A stretch of DNA of 64,000 nucleotides from Bacteroidales bacterium (GCA_017561665.1 JAFZBQ010000060.1:62001-126000); one strand, 5' to 3'. Shown: positions 36,609 to 46,377, numbered from the stretch's first letter. The notes: generated by a model from the sequence alone, not told the origin. Program-made: numbers and translations.

Positions 36609-39581
36609 ATGAAAAAGATAGTCCTTACACTGATATGCGCCGCACTGGCAATCTCCGCACTTGCGCAGCCCAAAGCTACAATTAAACTTGCACTTGTCGA
36701 CACCATCTCCCGCGAACCGGCCTCTTACGCCGCGGTGATGCTTTACCCTGAAGGGGATACGGTCGCCCAGCACTATGCGCTGGCCGGCCTCGACGGTACC
36801 GCCAAATTCGAAAAGGTCGCCTACGGCAAGTATAAGCTTCGCGCCGAACTGATGGGCTTCGAAGCGCTTGAGAGAAACATCAACGTGGACAAGTCCAATA
36901 TCAACCTGGGCACAATGGCTATGAAAGAGGATTTTGAGATGCTCCAGGGAGCCACGATATCGGCTGTGGGCAACGCCATCACCATCAAACAGGACACGAT
37001 AGAATATACGGCATCGTCTTTCAAGGTTAAGGACAACGCCGTCCTGATAGACCTCTTGCGCAAATTGCCGGGCATTGAGGTTAGCAGCGACGGTACCATC
37101 ACCTCCGGCGGCGAAACCATCAAGAAAATCACCCTCAACGGCAAGACATTCTTCCTGGACGATCCAAGTCTGGCAACCGAAAACATCCCTGTCAATGTCA
37201 TTGAAAAGGTCAAGGTCATCGACAAGAAATCGGAACAGGCGCAGTTCAGCGGCATAGAGGACGATGATACAGAGAAAATCATTGACGTAAGCACCTACAA
37301 AGGAATGTTCGACGGCTGGTTCGGCAATCTTTCCGGCGGTCTTGGACGCGACTTGCGCAGCGCCCCCGAAGCCGACAGCAAATTTGCTTTGACCAATGAC
37401 ATCCGTTATCAGGGCAACGGCATCATAGGCCGTTTCAACGAAACCGACCAGCTGGCGTTCGTGGCTAACGGCAACAACACCAACTCTATGGGCGGATTCG
37501 GCCCCGGCGGCCCCGGCGGCGGCGCATTCGGCGGTATGAAGGGTATCAATGACAACTGGATGGCCGGCGTCAATTACGGCACTTCGCGTGTCAAGGATCT
37601 TGAGGCAAACGTAAGTGCTGAATACGGCCAGCGCAACAGCGATGTCCAGAGCAAGAACGAAAAGACTACCTACGTTAACGACGGCGATGACCTGATGACA
37701 TCATCCGACAACAAGTCAGACTCCGGCAGCCAGTTCGTCGAGGTGGGCGGAGAACTAAGTTATAATCCCGAAGGGACCCGGATCTTCTTCCGTCCTAGAT
37801 TCAACCTGGAATGGAGCACCAATGACAAGAGCAACAACGAAGAAACTTCGGATATATATTCCTTACTTAACAATTCACGTTCGTTCTCGTACGGACTGAC
37901 CCGTAGCCGCACCGCCGACGGTCGTTTCATGGTCGGCCAGCGGATAGGCAAGCCGGGCCGAACCATCACCTTCGGCGGCCGTTACAGCTTCTCCGACAGT
38001 AATTCGGACGCAAAGGAATTCTCCAGGACCGACTATTCTTCCGGTGTCACTTCAAAATTGATAGACCAGTATTCCCGCACCGACACTAAGAGTATGAGCT
38101 TGAACGGCAACCTGGAGTATACAGAGCCTCTCTCCGAGAACTGGTTTGTCAGCGCCAGGTACCGCGTGGGTTACACCCACAGCAATTCGGTGAAGAACAC
38201 TAATGACTACACGGGAACCGTGCCCCATGCCGCCGATGATACCGATTTCATCCACAATATGGACGATACCGATTCATACAGCGCCCGCAATGACTATTAC
38301 AGCAGCAGCGTAGAGAATATCTTTATCAACCACCAGGCCGGCATTATGATGCAGTACCAAAAGGACCGCAACTTTGTCCAGTTTGGTGCCACTTTCCAGC
38401 CTACATATAACGAGACACATACCACCAAATTCGGCATCACCACCGATATGGGAGAGGGCGAATGGCTGTTCAACTGGTCTCCGGAGGTGCGCGCCCGTTA
38501 TGCGTTCAACCAGACAACAAACATTCGCGCCAACTACAACGGCCGCTCTTCACAGCCCTCGACTAGCCGCATGCAGCCCATACTGGACGTGTCAAATCCG
38601 ACGCAGATCTCCACCGGTAATGCATACCTCCTTCCGTCATTTACCCACAATGCGCGGATCTTCTTCTCCAGAAACAACAAGTATACGTTCTCTTCACTCA
38701 CCGTCGGAACGTTTTTCAACTACGGCCTCAACAGTGTGGTAACCGCCAGCTGGTTCGACAAAAACGGTGTCAGCTATTCCGTGCCGGTCAACGCAAAGAA
38801 GCCTTCCCAGTCATACAACACTTTCGTGTCTTACAATACACCCATCGCCAAGTCCAGCTTCTCGATAGCTTCCAACACCCGCGCGTCCCTGACAAATGCG
38901 GTCAGCTATCAGAACGTTTCTGCCCGTGACGGGCTCACTGCCGAGACATTCGTTTACGATGATTTTATGAAGGAGTTCTGGGGTGTCGACTCAAAGGGAG
39001 ATGTGGATCCCCACGGCAATAGGTTCTACAGCGGTGAAAGCGGTTTCGGCGAGAGTAAGACCACTGCATATACCATTGCAGAAGACTTGAGTTTCCGCTA
39101 CAACGGCGACAATCTGTACGCATCGGTGGGCGGTAACATCCGCTATAACAACGCCATCTATTCACTCAACTCTGCCGCTGACAAGCACACCCTGGACAAT
39201 TCCATAACAGGCTCCGTAGTATGGACGCTGTGGAACAAGCTGGAGCTGAGCAGCGACGCCGCATACACTTTCTACCGCGGCTATTCCGAAGGATACAACG
39301 ATCCCGAATTCATCTGGAACGCCGGAATCAGCTACAAATTCGGCAGTCTCAGTCTTGCAGCCAATGCGTATGACCTCCTGGAGCAGAGCAAGAGCATCTC
39401 CCGCACGATGAACGAGAACTATCTGCTGGATTCCTGGAGTAACCGTCTTGGCCGGTATATCATCTTCAAACTCACTTACACTTTCGGTACTTTCAAAGGT
39501 CCTAAGGGTAATCGTGGCGGCGGTATGTTCATCCGCGGTGGCGGTGGAGGCGGCGGCTTCGGTGGTGGTCCGCGATTTTAA
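36609..39581 (+). CDS. Outer-membrane beta-barrel protein (TonB-receptor-like, OMP_b-brl_3 type)
   Basis: The 990-residue protein has a signal peptide (MKKIVLTLICAALAISALAQ), an N-terminal carboxypeptidase-regulatory-like domain to about residue 110, a plug-like region (VLIDLLRKLPGIEVSSDGTI...ITLNGKTFFLDDPS, about 135-190), and a long beta-barrel of alternating strands up to FKLTYTFGTFKGPKG. This is the architecture of Bacteroidetes TonB-dependent outer-membrane barrels without a SusD partner. An internal Gly-rich loop (FGPGGPGGGAFGG) and a Gly-rich tail (RGGGGGGGFGGGPRF) are low-complexity additions. No clear TonB box was seen, so the substrate and energy coupling are open. Confidence 0.82.
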   Translation: MKKIVLTLICAALAISALAQPKATIKLALVDTISREPASYAAVMLYPEGDTVAQHYALAGLDGTAKFEKVAYGKYKLRAELMGFEALERNINVDKSNINLGTMAMKEDFEMLQGATISAVGNAITIKQDTIEYTASSFKVKDNAVLIDLLRKLPGIEVSSDGTITSGGETIKKITLNGKTFFLDDPSLATENIPVNVIEKVKVIDKKSEQAQFSGIEDDDTEKIIDVSTYKGMFDGWFGNLSGGLGRDLRSAPEADSKFALTNDIRYQGNGIIGRFNETDQLAFVANGNNTNSMGGFGPGGPGGGAFGGMKGINDNWMAGVNYGTSRVKDLEANVSAEYGQRNSDVQSKNEKTTYVNDGDDLMTSSDNKSDSGSQFVEVGGELSYNPEGTRIFFRPRFNLEWSTNDKSNNEETSDIYSLLNNSRSFSYGLTRSRTADGRFMVGQRIGKPGRTITFGGRYSFSDSNSDAKEFSRTDYSSGVTSKLIDQYSRTDTKSMSLNGNLEYTEPLSENWFVSARYRVGYTHSNSVKNTNDYTGTVPHAADDTDFIHNMDDTDSYSARNDYYSSSVENIFINHQAGIMMQYQKDRNFVQFGATFQPTYNETHTTKFGITTDMGEGEWLFNWSPEVRARYAFNQTTNIRANYNGRSSQPSTSRMQPILDVSNPTQISTGNAYLLPSFTHNARIFFSRNNKYTFSSLTVGTFFNYGLNSVVTASWFDKNGVSYSVPVNAKKPSQSYNTFVSYNTPIAKSSFSIASNTRASLTNAVSYQNVSARDGLTAETFVYDDFMKEFWGVDSKGDVDPHGNRFYSGESGFGESKTTAYTIAEDLSFRYNGDNLYASVGGNIRYNNAIYSLNSAADKHTLDNSITGSVVWTLWNKLELSSDAAYTFYRGYSEGYNDPEFIWNAGISYKFGSLSLAANAYDLLEQSKSISRTMNENYLLDSWSNRLGRYIIFKLTYTFGTFKGPKGNRGGGMFIRGGGGGGGFGGGPRF

Positions 39582-39583
39582 CT

Positions 39584-39667
39584 GGGGCTCCGCCCCAAAC
39601 CCCGCCGCTCCGCGCTGGCTATTCTGGATGCCTGCCCGCACGCGCTCCGCTATCGCCTGCAGGCGAT
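39584..39667 (+). terminator. Hairpins after the outer-membrane barrel gene
   Basis: GGGGC-TCC-GCCCC (39584-39596) begins three bases after the stop, and a 16-bp perfect palindrome ATCGCCTGCAGGCGAT (39652-39667) lies further on. Neither has a strong U-tract, but one of them is probably the end of the transcript. Confidence 0.45.
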
Positions 39668-39702
39668 TTCTATACGCTAACAGTAATATCAAAAATATCT
39701 AC

Positions 39703-39710
39703 TATTTTTG
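39703..39710 (+). promoter_or_regulatory. -7 promoter box of the receiver/ATP-grasp gene
   Basis: TATTTTTG is an exact TAnnTTTG match, 19 bases before the ATG at 39730. Confidence 0.5.
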
Positions 39711-39729
39711 TCGTGTATAGGAATAAACT

Positions 39730-42696
39730 ATGGAAGATTACGAACATTTTTCCATCGCGGCCGACACCAGCCACGATTATATGAAATACCGCATACACAG
39801 GATTCTACTTGTATGCAGCAGCTACGACGGCTATACCCTGGAAGAGGACGGCCACATAGATTCGCAGATCAACACCGAGTACAACGAGCTCAACATGAGC
39901 AATCCGCCCGCAATCGTGCGGGTCAGCTCGGCGGCGGAGGCACTTGAAAAATTGAATTCCGGTGAAACCTACGACTTTGTGCTCACTATGTACAACGTGG
40001 GCGGAATGACGGTATTCGATTTTGCCCGCACGTTGAAGAAGATGAATCCTGACATGCCGGTGTTCCTTATCACCAGTTTCTCCCGCGAAATTTACCGCAG
40101 GATAGAGGAGAGCCATTGCGAGGCAATCGACAACATCTTCTGCTGGCACGGCACCGCCGATCTTATCATCGCCATAATAAAACTGGCCGAGGACCGTCTG
40201 AATGCCGACCGTGACATACTTGAGGGCGGCGTGCAGGCCATTCTGCTGGCCGAGGATTCTTTCCGGTTCTATTCTTCCTATCTGCCGGAATTATACAAGA
40301 TTCTATTGCTTCAGAACAGTGAGTTCATCAAGGACGCCTACAACGAGCAACAGATGATTTCCCGCAAGCGGTCGCGTCCAAAGGTACTGCTGGCCACCAA
40401 CTACAACGAGGCTGTGGAACTATACCGCAAGTACAAGAGTAACTTGCTGGGCGTCATAACCGACGTCGGAATGATACTGAACAAGGGCGACCGCAGCGAA
40501 ACCGAAAAATCGGACGCCGGCGTGGACCTTTGCAAGATGGTCAAGAGCGAGACGCCGTGGATGCCCGTCATAATGCAGTCATCACAGGTCGAATTCAAGA
40601 CCCTGGCGCAGTCGCTTGGCGCCGGTTTCATACCCAAGACCAGCAAGAACCTGCTGGAGAATATGCGCAACGTGATTCTCTCGCAGTTCGGCTTCGGCGA
40701 CTTTGTGTTTACCGATCCCCGTACCGGCATAGAAATCGGCCGTGCCCACGACCTCTACCAGATGCAGAAACTGATAGAGACTGTACCCGACGATATCCTG
40801 GAGTATCATCTGAGCCAGATGAACCTCTCCAAGTGGCTTTACGCTCGCGGCCTTTTCCCCATCGCCAAGGTGCTGCGCAGTATGAACAGCAGCCAGTTCA
40901 AAAGTACTGAAGAACACCGCAAGGCCATTGTCCGTCTGCTCAAGGAGTACCGGGTCCTGCTGGGACAGGGCATCGTGGCCGCCTTTGACGAAAAGACCTA
41001 CAGCGATGCCGTGTCGTTTGCCAAGATCGGTGACGGCAGCATCGGCGGCAAGGCGCGTGGCCTGGCCTTTATGAACGGCATCCTGGCCAAGCATGAGCAG
41101 TACAAGAAATATCCGGGCGTGCGCATCACCATTCCGCGCAGCGTCGTCATCTCTACAGATTATTTCGAGGAATTCATCAACAGCAACAGCCTGCAGTATA
41201 TCATAGAGAAAGATGTGTCGGACGAGGTTCTGCTGTCGGAATTCCTGAATTCAACAATACCGCAGTCGCTTCATCGCAAGCTCAAAAAGTTTGTGTCGAC
41301 CTGTCGGAGGCCGCTGGCAATCAGGTCTTCTTCTAAACTGGAGGATTCTAACTACCAGCCCTTTGCCGGTGTTTATTCGACCTATATGATTCCGCGCTGC
41401 GAAGATGACGGTCAGATGCTCCGGATGCTTATCCGCGGTATCAAGAGCGTCTACGCCTCGGTATATTTCGCTTCCTCCAAGGCATACATCCAGACTTCCC
41501 AGAACGTGCTCAGCGAAGAGCGTATGGCGGTTCTGGTGCAGGAGGTGTGCGGCACGGAGCAGGACGGCTATTATATGCCTACATTCTCCGGTGTGGCCCG
41601 TTCGCGCAACCTTTATCCGATAGGTTATGAAAAGCCGGAGGAGGGTGTTTGCAACGTGGTGATGGGCCTGGGCAAGGCGGTGGTGGACGGCGGCAAGACG
41701 CTCCGCTTTTCGCCGGCTTATCCCGATAAAGCCCTGCAAACTTCGACCGTGGAACTCACCGTGAGCGACGCTCAGACAGAGGTGATGGCGCTGAATCTGG
41801 ATCCGGGCAAGTTCCTGCCTTCTACAGACGACGCCGTCAATATTGAGAAACTTCCGGTCAACAAAGTGGGCAGCTGGCGCAATGCCAAATATGTCTGCAG
41901 CAATTTCGATTACGCCAACAACCGCATCAGCGAAGGGCCGACATTCAATGATTCTTTCAAGGTCATCACCTTCAACAGCATCCTTAAATACAATTCCTTC
42001 CCGCTGGCGGAGATTATCCGCGACCTGCTAAAGATTGGCGAGGAGGAGCTTCGCTGCCCGGTGGAGATAGAGTTCGCCGTGGATATGGATGTGGAACCGG
42101 GTGCTCCCAAACTGTTCAATTTCCTCCAGATAAGACCCATTATCAACAGTCTGGACGAGAGCAAGGTCGACTGGGACAAGATAGATACCGATGATGCCTT
42201 GATTTATTCCGAATGCGCCTTGGGCGTAGGCGAGATCAAGAATCTGCAGTATGTGGTCTATATGAAGTTCGACAAGTTCTCTTCTCTCAAGACCCGTGAG
42301 ATTGCTGAGGAACTTTACAAAATCAATACGCAGATGAAGGAGCGCGGTGCTGAATATATCCTCATCGGCACCGGCCGCTGGGGATCTTCCGACCCCAACC
42401 TGGGCGTGCCTGTCAAATGGGGCCATATCTCAGAGGCGAAGGTAATAGTGGAGATGGCTCTCAAGGACTTCAACATCGAGTCCAGTCAGGGAACCCATTT
42501 CTTCCAGAACGTAACCTCCCTTGGCGTCGGCTACCTTTCCATCAATCCGTCGGCCGGCGACGGCGTATTTGCGCAGGAGAAACTGGATGCGATGCCGCTC
42601 GACTTTGACGGCGAGTGGTTCAAGATTGTCAAGTTCGAACAGCCGCTTACGGTATATGTCGACGGTGTCACCAGAAAGGGTATCGTCAAAGTTTGA
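39730..42696 (+). CDS. Receiver-like domains fused to a PEP/pyruvate-binding (PPDK N-terminal) ATP-grasp
   Basis: The 988-residue cytosolic protein has three parts. Residues about 24-150 form a receiver-like domain whose acceptor position reads VLTMYNVGG, so it lacks the Asp. Residues about 173-320 form a second receiver-like domain with acidic LAED, acceptor-like ITDVGM (about 243-248), MQSSQ and the Lys in FIPKTS (about 300), so it may be phosphorylated. Residues about 430-960 carry the PPDK_N ATP-grasp: KIGDGSIGGKARGLAFM near 431 and LAIRSSSKLEDSNYQPFAGVYSTY near 526. There is no phosphohistidine swivel domain and no PEP-binding barrel, so it is not PEP synthase or PPDK. Related fusions occur in Bacteroidetes without a known role; the substrate it phosphorylates, if any, is unknown. 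Confidence 0.82.
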   Translation: MEDYEHFSIAADTSHDYMKYRIHRILLVCSSYDGYTLEEDGHIDSQINTEYNELNMSNPPAIVRVSSAAEALEKLNSGETYDFVLTMYNVGGMTVFDFARTLKKMNPDMPVFLITSFSREIYRRIEESHCEAIDNIFCWHGTADLIIAIIKLAEDRLNADRDILEGGVQAILLAEDSFRFYSSYLPELYKILLLQNSEFIKDAYNEQQMISRKRSRPKVLLATNYNEAVELYRKYKSNLLGVITDVGMILNKGDRSETEKSDAGVDLCKMVKSETPWMPVIMQSSQVEFKTLAQSLGAGFIPKTSKNLLENMRNVILSQFGFGDFVFTDPRTGIEIGRAHDLYQMQKLIETVPDDILEYHLSQMNLSKWLYARGLFPIAKVLRSMNSSQFKSTEEHRKAIVRLLKEYRVLLGQGIVAAFDEKTYSDAVSFAKIGDGSIGGKARGLAFMNGILAKHEQYKKYPGVRITIPRSVVISTDYFEEFINSNSLQYIIEKDVSDEVLLSEFLNSTIPQSLHRKLKKFVSTCRRPLAIRSSSKLEDSNYQPFAGVYSTYMIPRCEDDGQMLRMLIRGIKSVYASVYFASSKAYIQTSQNVLSEERMAVLVQEVCGTEQDGYYMPTFSGVARSRNLYPIGYEKPEEGVCNVVMGLGKAVVDGGKTLRFSPAYPDKALQTSTVELTVSDAQTEVMALNLDPGKFLPSTDDAVNIEKLPVNKVGSWRNAKYVCSNFDYANNRISEGPTFNDSFKVITFNSILKYNSFPLAEIIRDLLKIGEEELRCPVEIEFAVDMDVEPGAPKLFNFLQIRPIINSLDESKVDWDKIDTDDALIYSECALGVGEIKNLQYVVYMKFDKFSSLKTREIAEELYKINTQMKERGAEYILIGTGRWGSSDPNLGVPVKWGHISEAKVIVEMALKDFNIESSQGTHFFQNVTSLGVGYLSINPSAGDGVFAQEKLDAMPLDFDGEWFKIVKFEQPLTVYVDGVTRKGIVKV

Positions 42697-42697
42697 A

Positions 42698-42728
42698 TTT
42701 GACAATTGACGGATAATTTATAAATTTG
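42698..42728 (+). promoter_or_regulatory. Consensus promoter of the coiled-coil / zapA unit
   Basis: TTTG (42698-42701) and TAAATTTG (42721-42728) are separated by exactly 19 bases, a perfect match to the Bacteroidetes TTTG-N19-TAnnTTTG consensus. The coiled-coil gene starts 29 bases downstream. Confidence 0.75.
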
Positions 42729-42757
42729 TGCACTGATATTTAAACTTAAAGTGTAAT

Positions 42758-43063
42758 ATGACCGAGGATATCTTCAAGTCAATCTCCGCTAAGGTTGAAA
42801 CGCTCATCTCCCGCTACGAGAGCGAGCGCGCCGGTGCGGAGTCTCTCCGTCAGGAGCTGGAGGCCAGCCGCGGCCAGATTGCCCAGTACAAAGAAAAACA
42901 GATACAATTAGAACAAAAGATAAAGACATTAGAAGATAAACTCAATAGCTTACAATTGGCAGGCGCATTTACGGCATCACCAGGGGACACTGCAGGGGCA
43001 AAGCGCAGATTGAACGCTGTTATCAAAGAGATAGACGAGTGCATATCGATGTTGAATATGTAG
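42758..43063 (+). CDS. Small coiled-coil protein upstream of zapA
   Basis: The 101-residue protein is almost entirely heptad-patterned helix (RQELEASRGQIAQYKEKQIQ followed by LEQKIKTLEDKLNSL), then a short linker and a second helix (KRRLNAVIKEIDECISML). No enzyme motif or signal peptide is present. Placed four bases before zapA and sharing its promoter, it is likely a division-associated coiled coil; the comparison with ZapB is by shape and context only, not by recognised homology. Confidence 0.7.
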   Translation: MTEDIFKSISAKVETLISRYESERAGAESLRQELEASRGQIAQYKEKQIQLEQKIKTLEDKLNSLQLAGAFTASPGDTAGAKRRLNAVIKEIDECISMLNM

Positions 43064-43067
43064 AGAT

Positions 43068-43361
43068 ATGGAAGAGAAGCAAAAGATTACCGTTACCATA
43101 GGTGGGCGCAAGTTCACCTTCCACATCCTGCCCGAAAACGAGGAGCGGGTACGGGAGTCTGTGAAGAAGATAGAGGAGAAGGTGTCGCTCTATGCGGCAA
43201 AGTATTCCACAAAGGATATGCAGGACATTCTGAGCATCGTGCTGATGGAGTTTGTGATGCAGTATATTTCGCTTGAGCAGAAAGACGACGTCAATGATAT
43301 AATGGAAAGTGTCAAGGCTCTTGACAGCCGTCTTGACGAATACATAAATTCCGGCCGCTAG
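43068..43361 (+). CDS. zapA: Cell division protein ZapA
   Basis: ZapA binds FtsZ and promotes Z-ring bundling. The 97-residue protein has the ZapA head (KITVTIGGRKFTFHILPENEERVRESVKKIEEKV) and the C-terminal coiled coil. It follows the coiled-coil gene by four bases and precedes a probable 6S-like RNA and rny. Confidence 0.88.
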   Translation: MEEKQKITVTIGGRKFTFHILPENEERVRESVKKIEEKVSLYAAKYSTKDMQDILSIVLMEFVMQYISLEQKDDVNDIMESVKALDSRLDEYINSGR

Positions 43362-43399
43362 TATTACTCTTCGCCAAAATCAACATATTAAATTTCCAA

Positions 43400-43520
43400 A
43401 AGAGTACGCGGCTGCCAAAAACGGGCCTAGGTTACCCTAACGGGGATTCCTGGTTCTCAGGGACGGAGGAAGTTTGCGGCATATACCGTCGGCTCAAATC
43501 TTACCTTGCAAGATTTTTGG
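43400..43520 (+). ncRNA. ssrS: Probable 6S-like regulatory RNA between zapA and rny
   Basis: The 251-base gap holds no ORF but ends with an intrinsic terminator: AAATCTT (43496-43502) pairs with AAGATTT (43510-43516), followed by a T run. A one-mismatch -7 box TAAATTTC (43389-43396) fits a start near 43400. The body has a GC-rich hairpin core (TTCCTG and CAGGGA around 43447-43463) and flanking arms. Position directly downstream of zapA is where 6S RNA sits in many bacteria, and the core looks familiar from Bacteroidetes 6S candidates. Identity is an inference, and the 5' end is uncertain. Confidence 0.5.
43496..43518 (+). terminator. Terminator of the zapA-downstream RNA
   Basis: A 7-bp stem AAATCTT/AAGATTT with loop ACCTTGC and a trailing T5. 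Confidence 0.65.
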
Positions 43521-43612
43521 ACTTACAGTTACTGGCGGCCTTTTTATAGATTCTGCACCGGTTGTAGGTTATTATTAAACGGAACCCAATTAATAATAAC
43601 TATACAATAATA

Positions 43613-45151
43613 ATGATACTTCAATTCATCATAGTGGCTATGCTGGCGGCGCCGGTGGCCATTCTCATCTACGAATTTGTCAGGCGAAAGATTCTCAAGA
43701 AAAATGCCGACGAGATTATCAAGAACGCCGAGGCAGAAGGCGAAAACATAAAGAAAGAAAAGATATTTCAGGCCAAGGAGAAATTCCTGCAGCTCAAGAG
43801 CGAGCACGAAGAGGCCATCAAGGAGAAGAACAACCAGATAGCCCAGGTAGAAAACCGTCTCCGTCAGAAGGAGAGCCAGCTGGGCCAGCAGAAGGGCGAA
43901 CTGGACCGCAAGGTCAAGGAAAACGACCAGATCAAAGAGAATCTCCAGCATCAGCTGGAACTCCTCAACAAGAAGAAAGAGGAGTATGAAACAATGCGCG
44001 AAGAGGCCATCCGCAAACTCGAAGAGGTGGCAGGAATGAGCGCAGAAGATGCCAAGGAACAGTTGATGGAAAGTATGAAGGCCGAGGCCAAGACCCAGGC
44101 TATGTCCTACATCAACGACGTTATGGACGAGGCGCGCCTGACCGCCAGCAAAGAGGCCAAGCGCATCGTGATAAACACCATCCAGCGCACCGCTCCCGAG
44201 GTTGCAATCGAAAACGCAGTCACCGTCTTCAATATAGAAAACGACGAGGTAAAGGGTCGCATTATCGGTCGTGAGGGCCGTAACATCCGCGCCCTGGAAG
44301 CCGCCATCGGCGTAGAGATTGTGGTCGATGACACACCGGAGGCCATCCTGATTTCTGCTTTCGACCCCGTACGCCGCGAAGTGGCGCGCCTGGCACTGCA
44401 TCAGCTGGTAGCCGACGGCCGTATCCATCCCGCACGTATCGAGGAGGTTGTGGCAAAGGTTCAGAAACAACTGGACGAAGAGATTATGGAAATCGGCAAG
44501 CGCACCTGCATAGACCTGGGAGTACACGGTCTCAACTCTCAGTTGGTCAAGATGGTGGGTCGTATGAAATATCGTTCGTCCTACGGTCAGAACCTGCTGC
44601 AACACTCCCGCGAGGTGGCCAATATCTCCGCTATCCTGGCAGCCGAACTTGGCCTGAATCCCAAGGTTGCCAAACGCGCCGGCCTGCTGCACGATATCGG
44701 CAAGGTGGCTGAAGAGGAATACGAGCTGCCGCACGCAATCGTGGGTATGCAGATCGCAGAGAAATGCAAAGAAAAACCCGATGTATGCAACGCCATCGGT
44801 GCCCACCACGAGGAGATTGAGATGCAGACACTTATAGCTCCCATCGTGCTGGTTGCCGATGCAATTTCCGGTTCCCGTCCCGGCGCCCGCCGAGAGGTTA
44901 TCGAGAGCTACATCAAGCGTCTCAAGGATATGGAGAACATCGCCGCTTCTCACAATGGCGTGGTCAAGGCATACGCCATCCAGGCCGGCCGCGAGCTGCG
45001 CGTCATAGTAGGTGCAGACCAAGTGAGCGATGCCGAATGCGACGAAATCTCAGCAGAGGTGGCTCGCCGCATCCAGGACGAGATGACATATCCCGGTCAG
45101 GTAAAGGTTACAGTAATCCGCGAGGTGCGCAGTGTCGCATTCGCAAAATAA
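43613..45151 (+). CDS. rny: Ribonuclease Y
   Basis: RNase Y is a membrane-anchored endoribonuclease that starts mRNA decay. The 512-residue protein has an N-terminal membrane segment ([19 protein letters not shown]), a long coiled coil to about residue 190, a KH domain with [15 protein letters not shown] near 213, and an HD domain with [13 protein letters not shown] and [12 protein letters not shown] near 358. The length is typical. It starts after the 6S-like RNA and is followed nine bases later by a DUF3467 gene. Confidence 0.95.
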   Translation: MILQFIIVAMLAAPVAILIYEFVRRKILKKNADEIIKNAEAEGENIKKEKIFQAKEKFLQLKSEHEEAIKEKNNQIAQVENRLRQKESQLGQQKGELDRKVKENDQIKENLQHQLELLNKKKEEYETMREEAIRKLEEVAGMSAEDAKEQLMESMKAEAKTQAMSYINDVMDEARLTASKEAKRIVINTIQRTAPEVAIENAVTVFNIENDEVKGRIIGREGRNIRALEAAIGVEIVVDDTPEAILISAFDPVRREVARLALHQLVADGRIHPARIEEVVAKVQKQLDEEIMEIGKRTCIDLGVHGLNSQLVKMVGRMKYRSSYGQNLLQHSREVANISAILAAELGLNPKVAKRAGLLHDIGKVAEEEYELPHAIVGMQIAEKCKEKPDVCNAIGAHHEEIEMQTLIAPIVLVADAISGSRPGARREVIESYIKRLKDMENIAASHNGVVKAYAIQAGRELRVIVGADQVSDAECDEISAEVARRIQDEMTYPGQVKVTVIREVRSVAFAK

Positions 45152-45160
45152 CATTTCGAT

Positions 45161-45463
45161 ATGGACAATCAGAACACCAAGCAGATCAACATCGAAATCG
45201 CTCCCGATATGGCGGGCGGTATATATTCCAACCTGGCTGTCATCACGCACTCCCACAGCGAGTTCGTGATGGACTTCGTACAGATGATGCCCGGCATCCC
45301 AAAACCCAAGGTTGCCAGCCGCATCGTGATGACTCCGGAGCATGCAAAACGCCTGCTTCTTGCACTTCGCGAGAACGTCGCCAAATTCGAGTCTGAAAAC
45401 GGCGAGATCAAGATCCGCCAGCAGGGGATGACCATCGCTCCGCTGGGACTCGGCGAGGCATAA
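45161..45463 (+). CDS. DUF3467 protein
   Basis: This 100-residue protein (KQINIEIAPDMAGGIYSNLA, VITHSHSEFVMDFVQMMPG, VASRIVMTPEHAKRLLLALREN) matches the small DUF3467 family, for which no function is known. It lies nine bases after rny and 23 before the CDF transporter, so co-transcription with rny is likely. Confidence 0.85.
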   Translation: MDNQNTKQINIEIAPDMAGGIYSNLAVITHSHSEFVMDFVQMMPGIPKPKVASRIVMTPEHAKRLLLALRENVAKFESENGEIKIRQQGMTIAPLGLGEA

Positions 45464-45486
45464 GACAGCCCTTTAACAGCTTATAG

Positions 45487-46377
45487 ATGGACCGCGCTAA
45501 AGAAATATCCAGAGTGACGGTGGTTGGCGGTATTGTCAACCTGCTGCTGGTCGGCCTCAAGTTTGTGGCCGGTCTGGCAGGCCGCAGCTCCGCGATGATT
45601 GCCGATGCGGTCCATTCACTGTCGGATTTCATTACTGACGTGGTCGTGCTGGTATTTGTCGGCATCAGCGCCAAGCCGCAGGACTCTTCGCACGATTACG
45701 GCCACGGCAAGTTCGAAACCATCGCAACTTTCTTCATCGGCCTGGCCCTGGCAGCCGCCGCCGTCGGCATCGTGGTTTCAGCCGCCACCAAACTGGCGGG
45801 ATGGCTACAGGGAGAGGATATACCTGCGCCGGGTACACTGGCGCTTTGGGCGGCGTTAATATCTATCATCGTTAAGGAGATATTGTTCCAGTACACCTCC
45901 CGCAAAGGCAAGAAGTTGGAATCGCAGGCACTGATTGCCAATGCCTGGCATCACCGCAGCGACGCCCTCTCTTCCATTGGTGCGGCCATCGGTATCGGTG
46001 GCGCCATTATCCTTAGCAACCGCTGGACAGTGCTGGACCCGCTGGCATCCATAGTGGTTGGTGCTATGCTGGTAAAGGTCGCCTGGGACCTGCTGGGTCC
46101 TGCGATTGGCGAACTCACCGACAAATCGCTGCCGGAAGATGCAGAAAATGAGATTCTGAATATAATCGGCTCGGAGCCGGGCGTAAGCCAGCCTCACAAC
46201 CTGCGCACCCGCCGTATCGGCAACCGCGTAGCAATCGAGGTCCATGTCCGTATGGACGGCAGCCAGACGCTGGCTCAGGCCCACGAGAGCGCTTCGCACA
46301 TTGAGAAGCAGCTCAAAGAGCGATTCGGAGCCGACTCTCACGTAACCATCCACATGGAGCCTGTAAAGGAGGCTTGA
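45487..46377 (+). CDS. Cation diffusion facilitator (CDF) family metal exporter
   Basis: The 296-residue inner-membrane protein exports divalent metal in exchange for protons. It has six hydrophobic segments, the metal-site motifs DAVHSLSD (helix II) and HHRSDA (helix V), the loop HDYGHGKFE, and the cytosolic C-terminal domain with EVHVRMDGSQTL and VTIHMEP. The HxxxD/HxxxD set fits zinc or iron/manganese exporters; the metal is not determined. Confidence 0.92.
   Translation: MDRAKEISRVTVVGGIVNLLLVGLKFVAGLAGRSSAMIADAVHSLSDFITDVVVLVFVGISAKPQDSSHDYGHGKFETIATFFIGLALAAAAVGIVVSAATKLAGWLQGEDIPAPGTLALWAALISIIVKEILFQYTSRKGKKLESQALIANAWHHRSDALSSIGAAIGIGGAIILSNRWTVLDPLASIVVGAMLVKVAWDLLGPAIGELTDKSLPEDAENEILNIIGSEPGVSQPHNLRTRRIGNRVAIEVHVRMDGSQTLAQAHESASHIEKQLKERFGADSHVTIHMEPVKEA

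Noticed and set aside
43544..45022. Antisense frame opposite rny
   Set aside because: Complement of a strong RNase Y gene with KH and HD domains.
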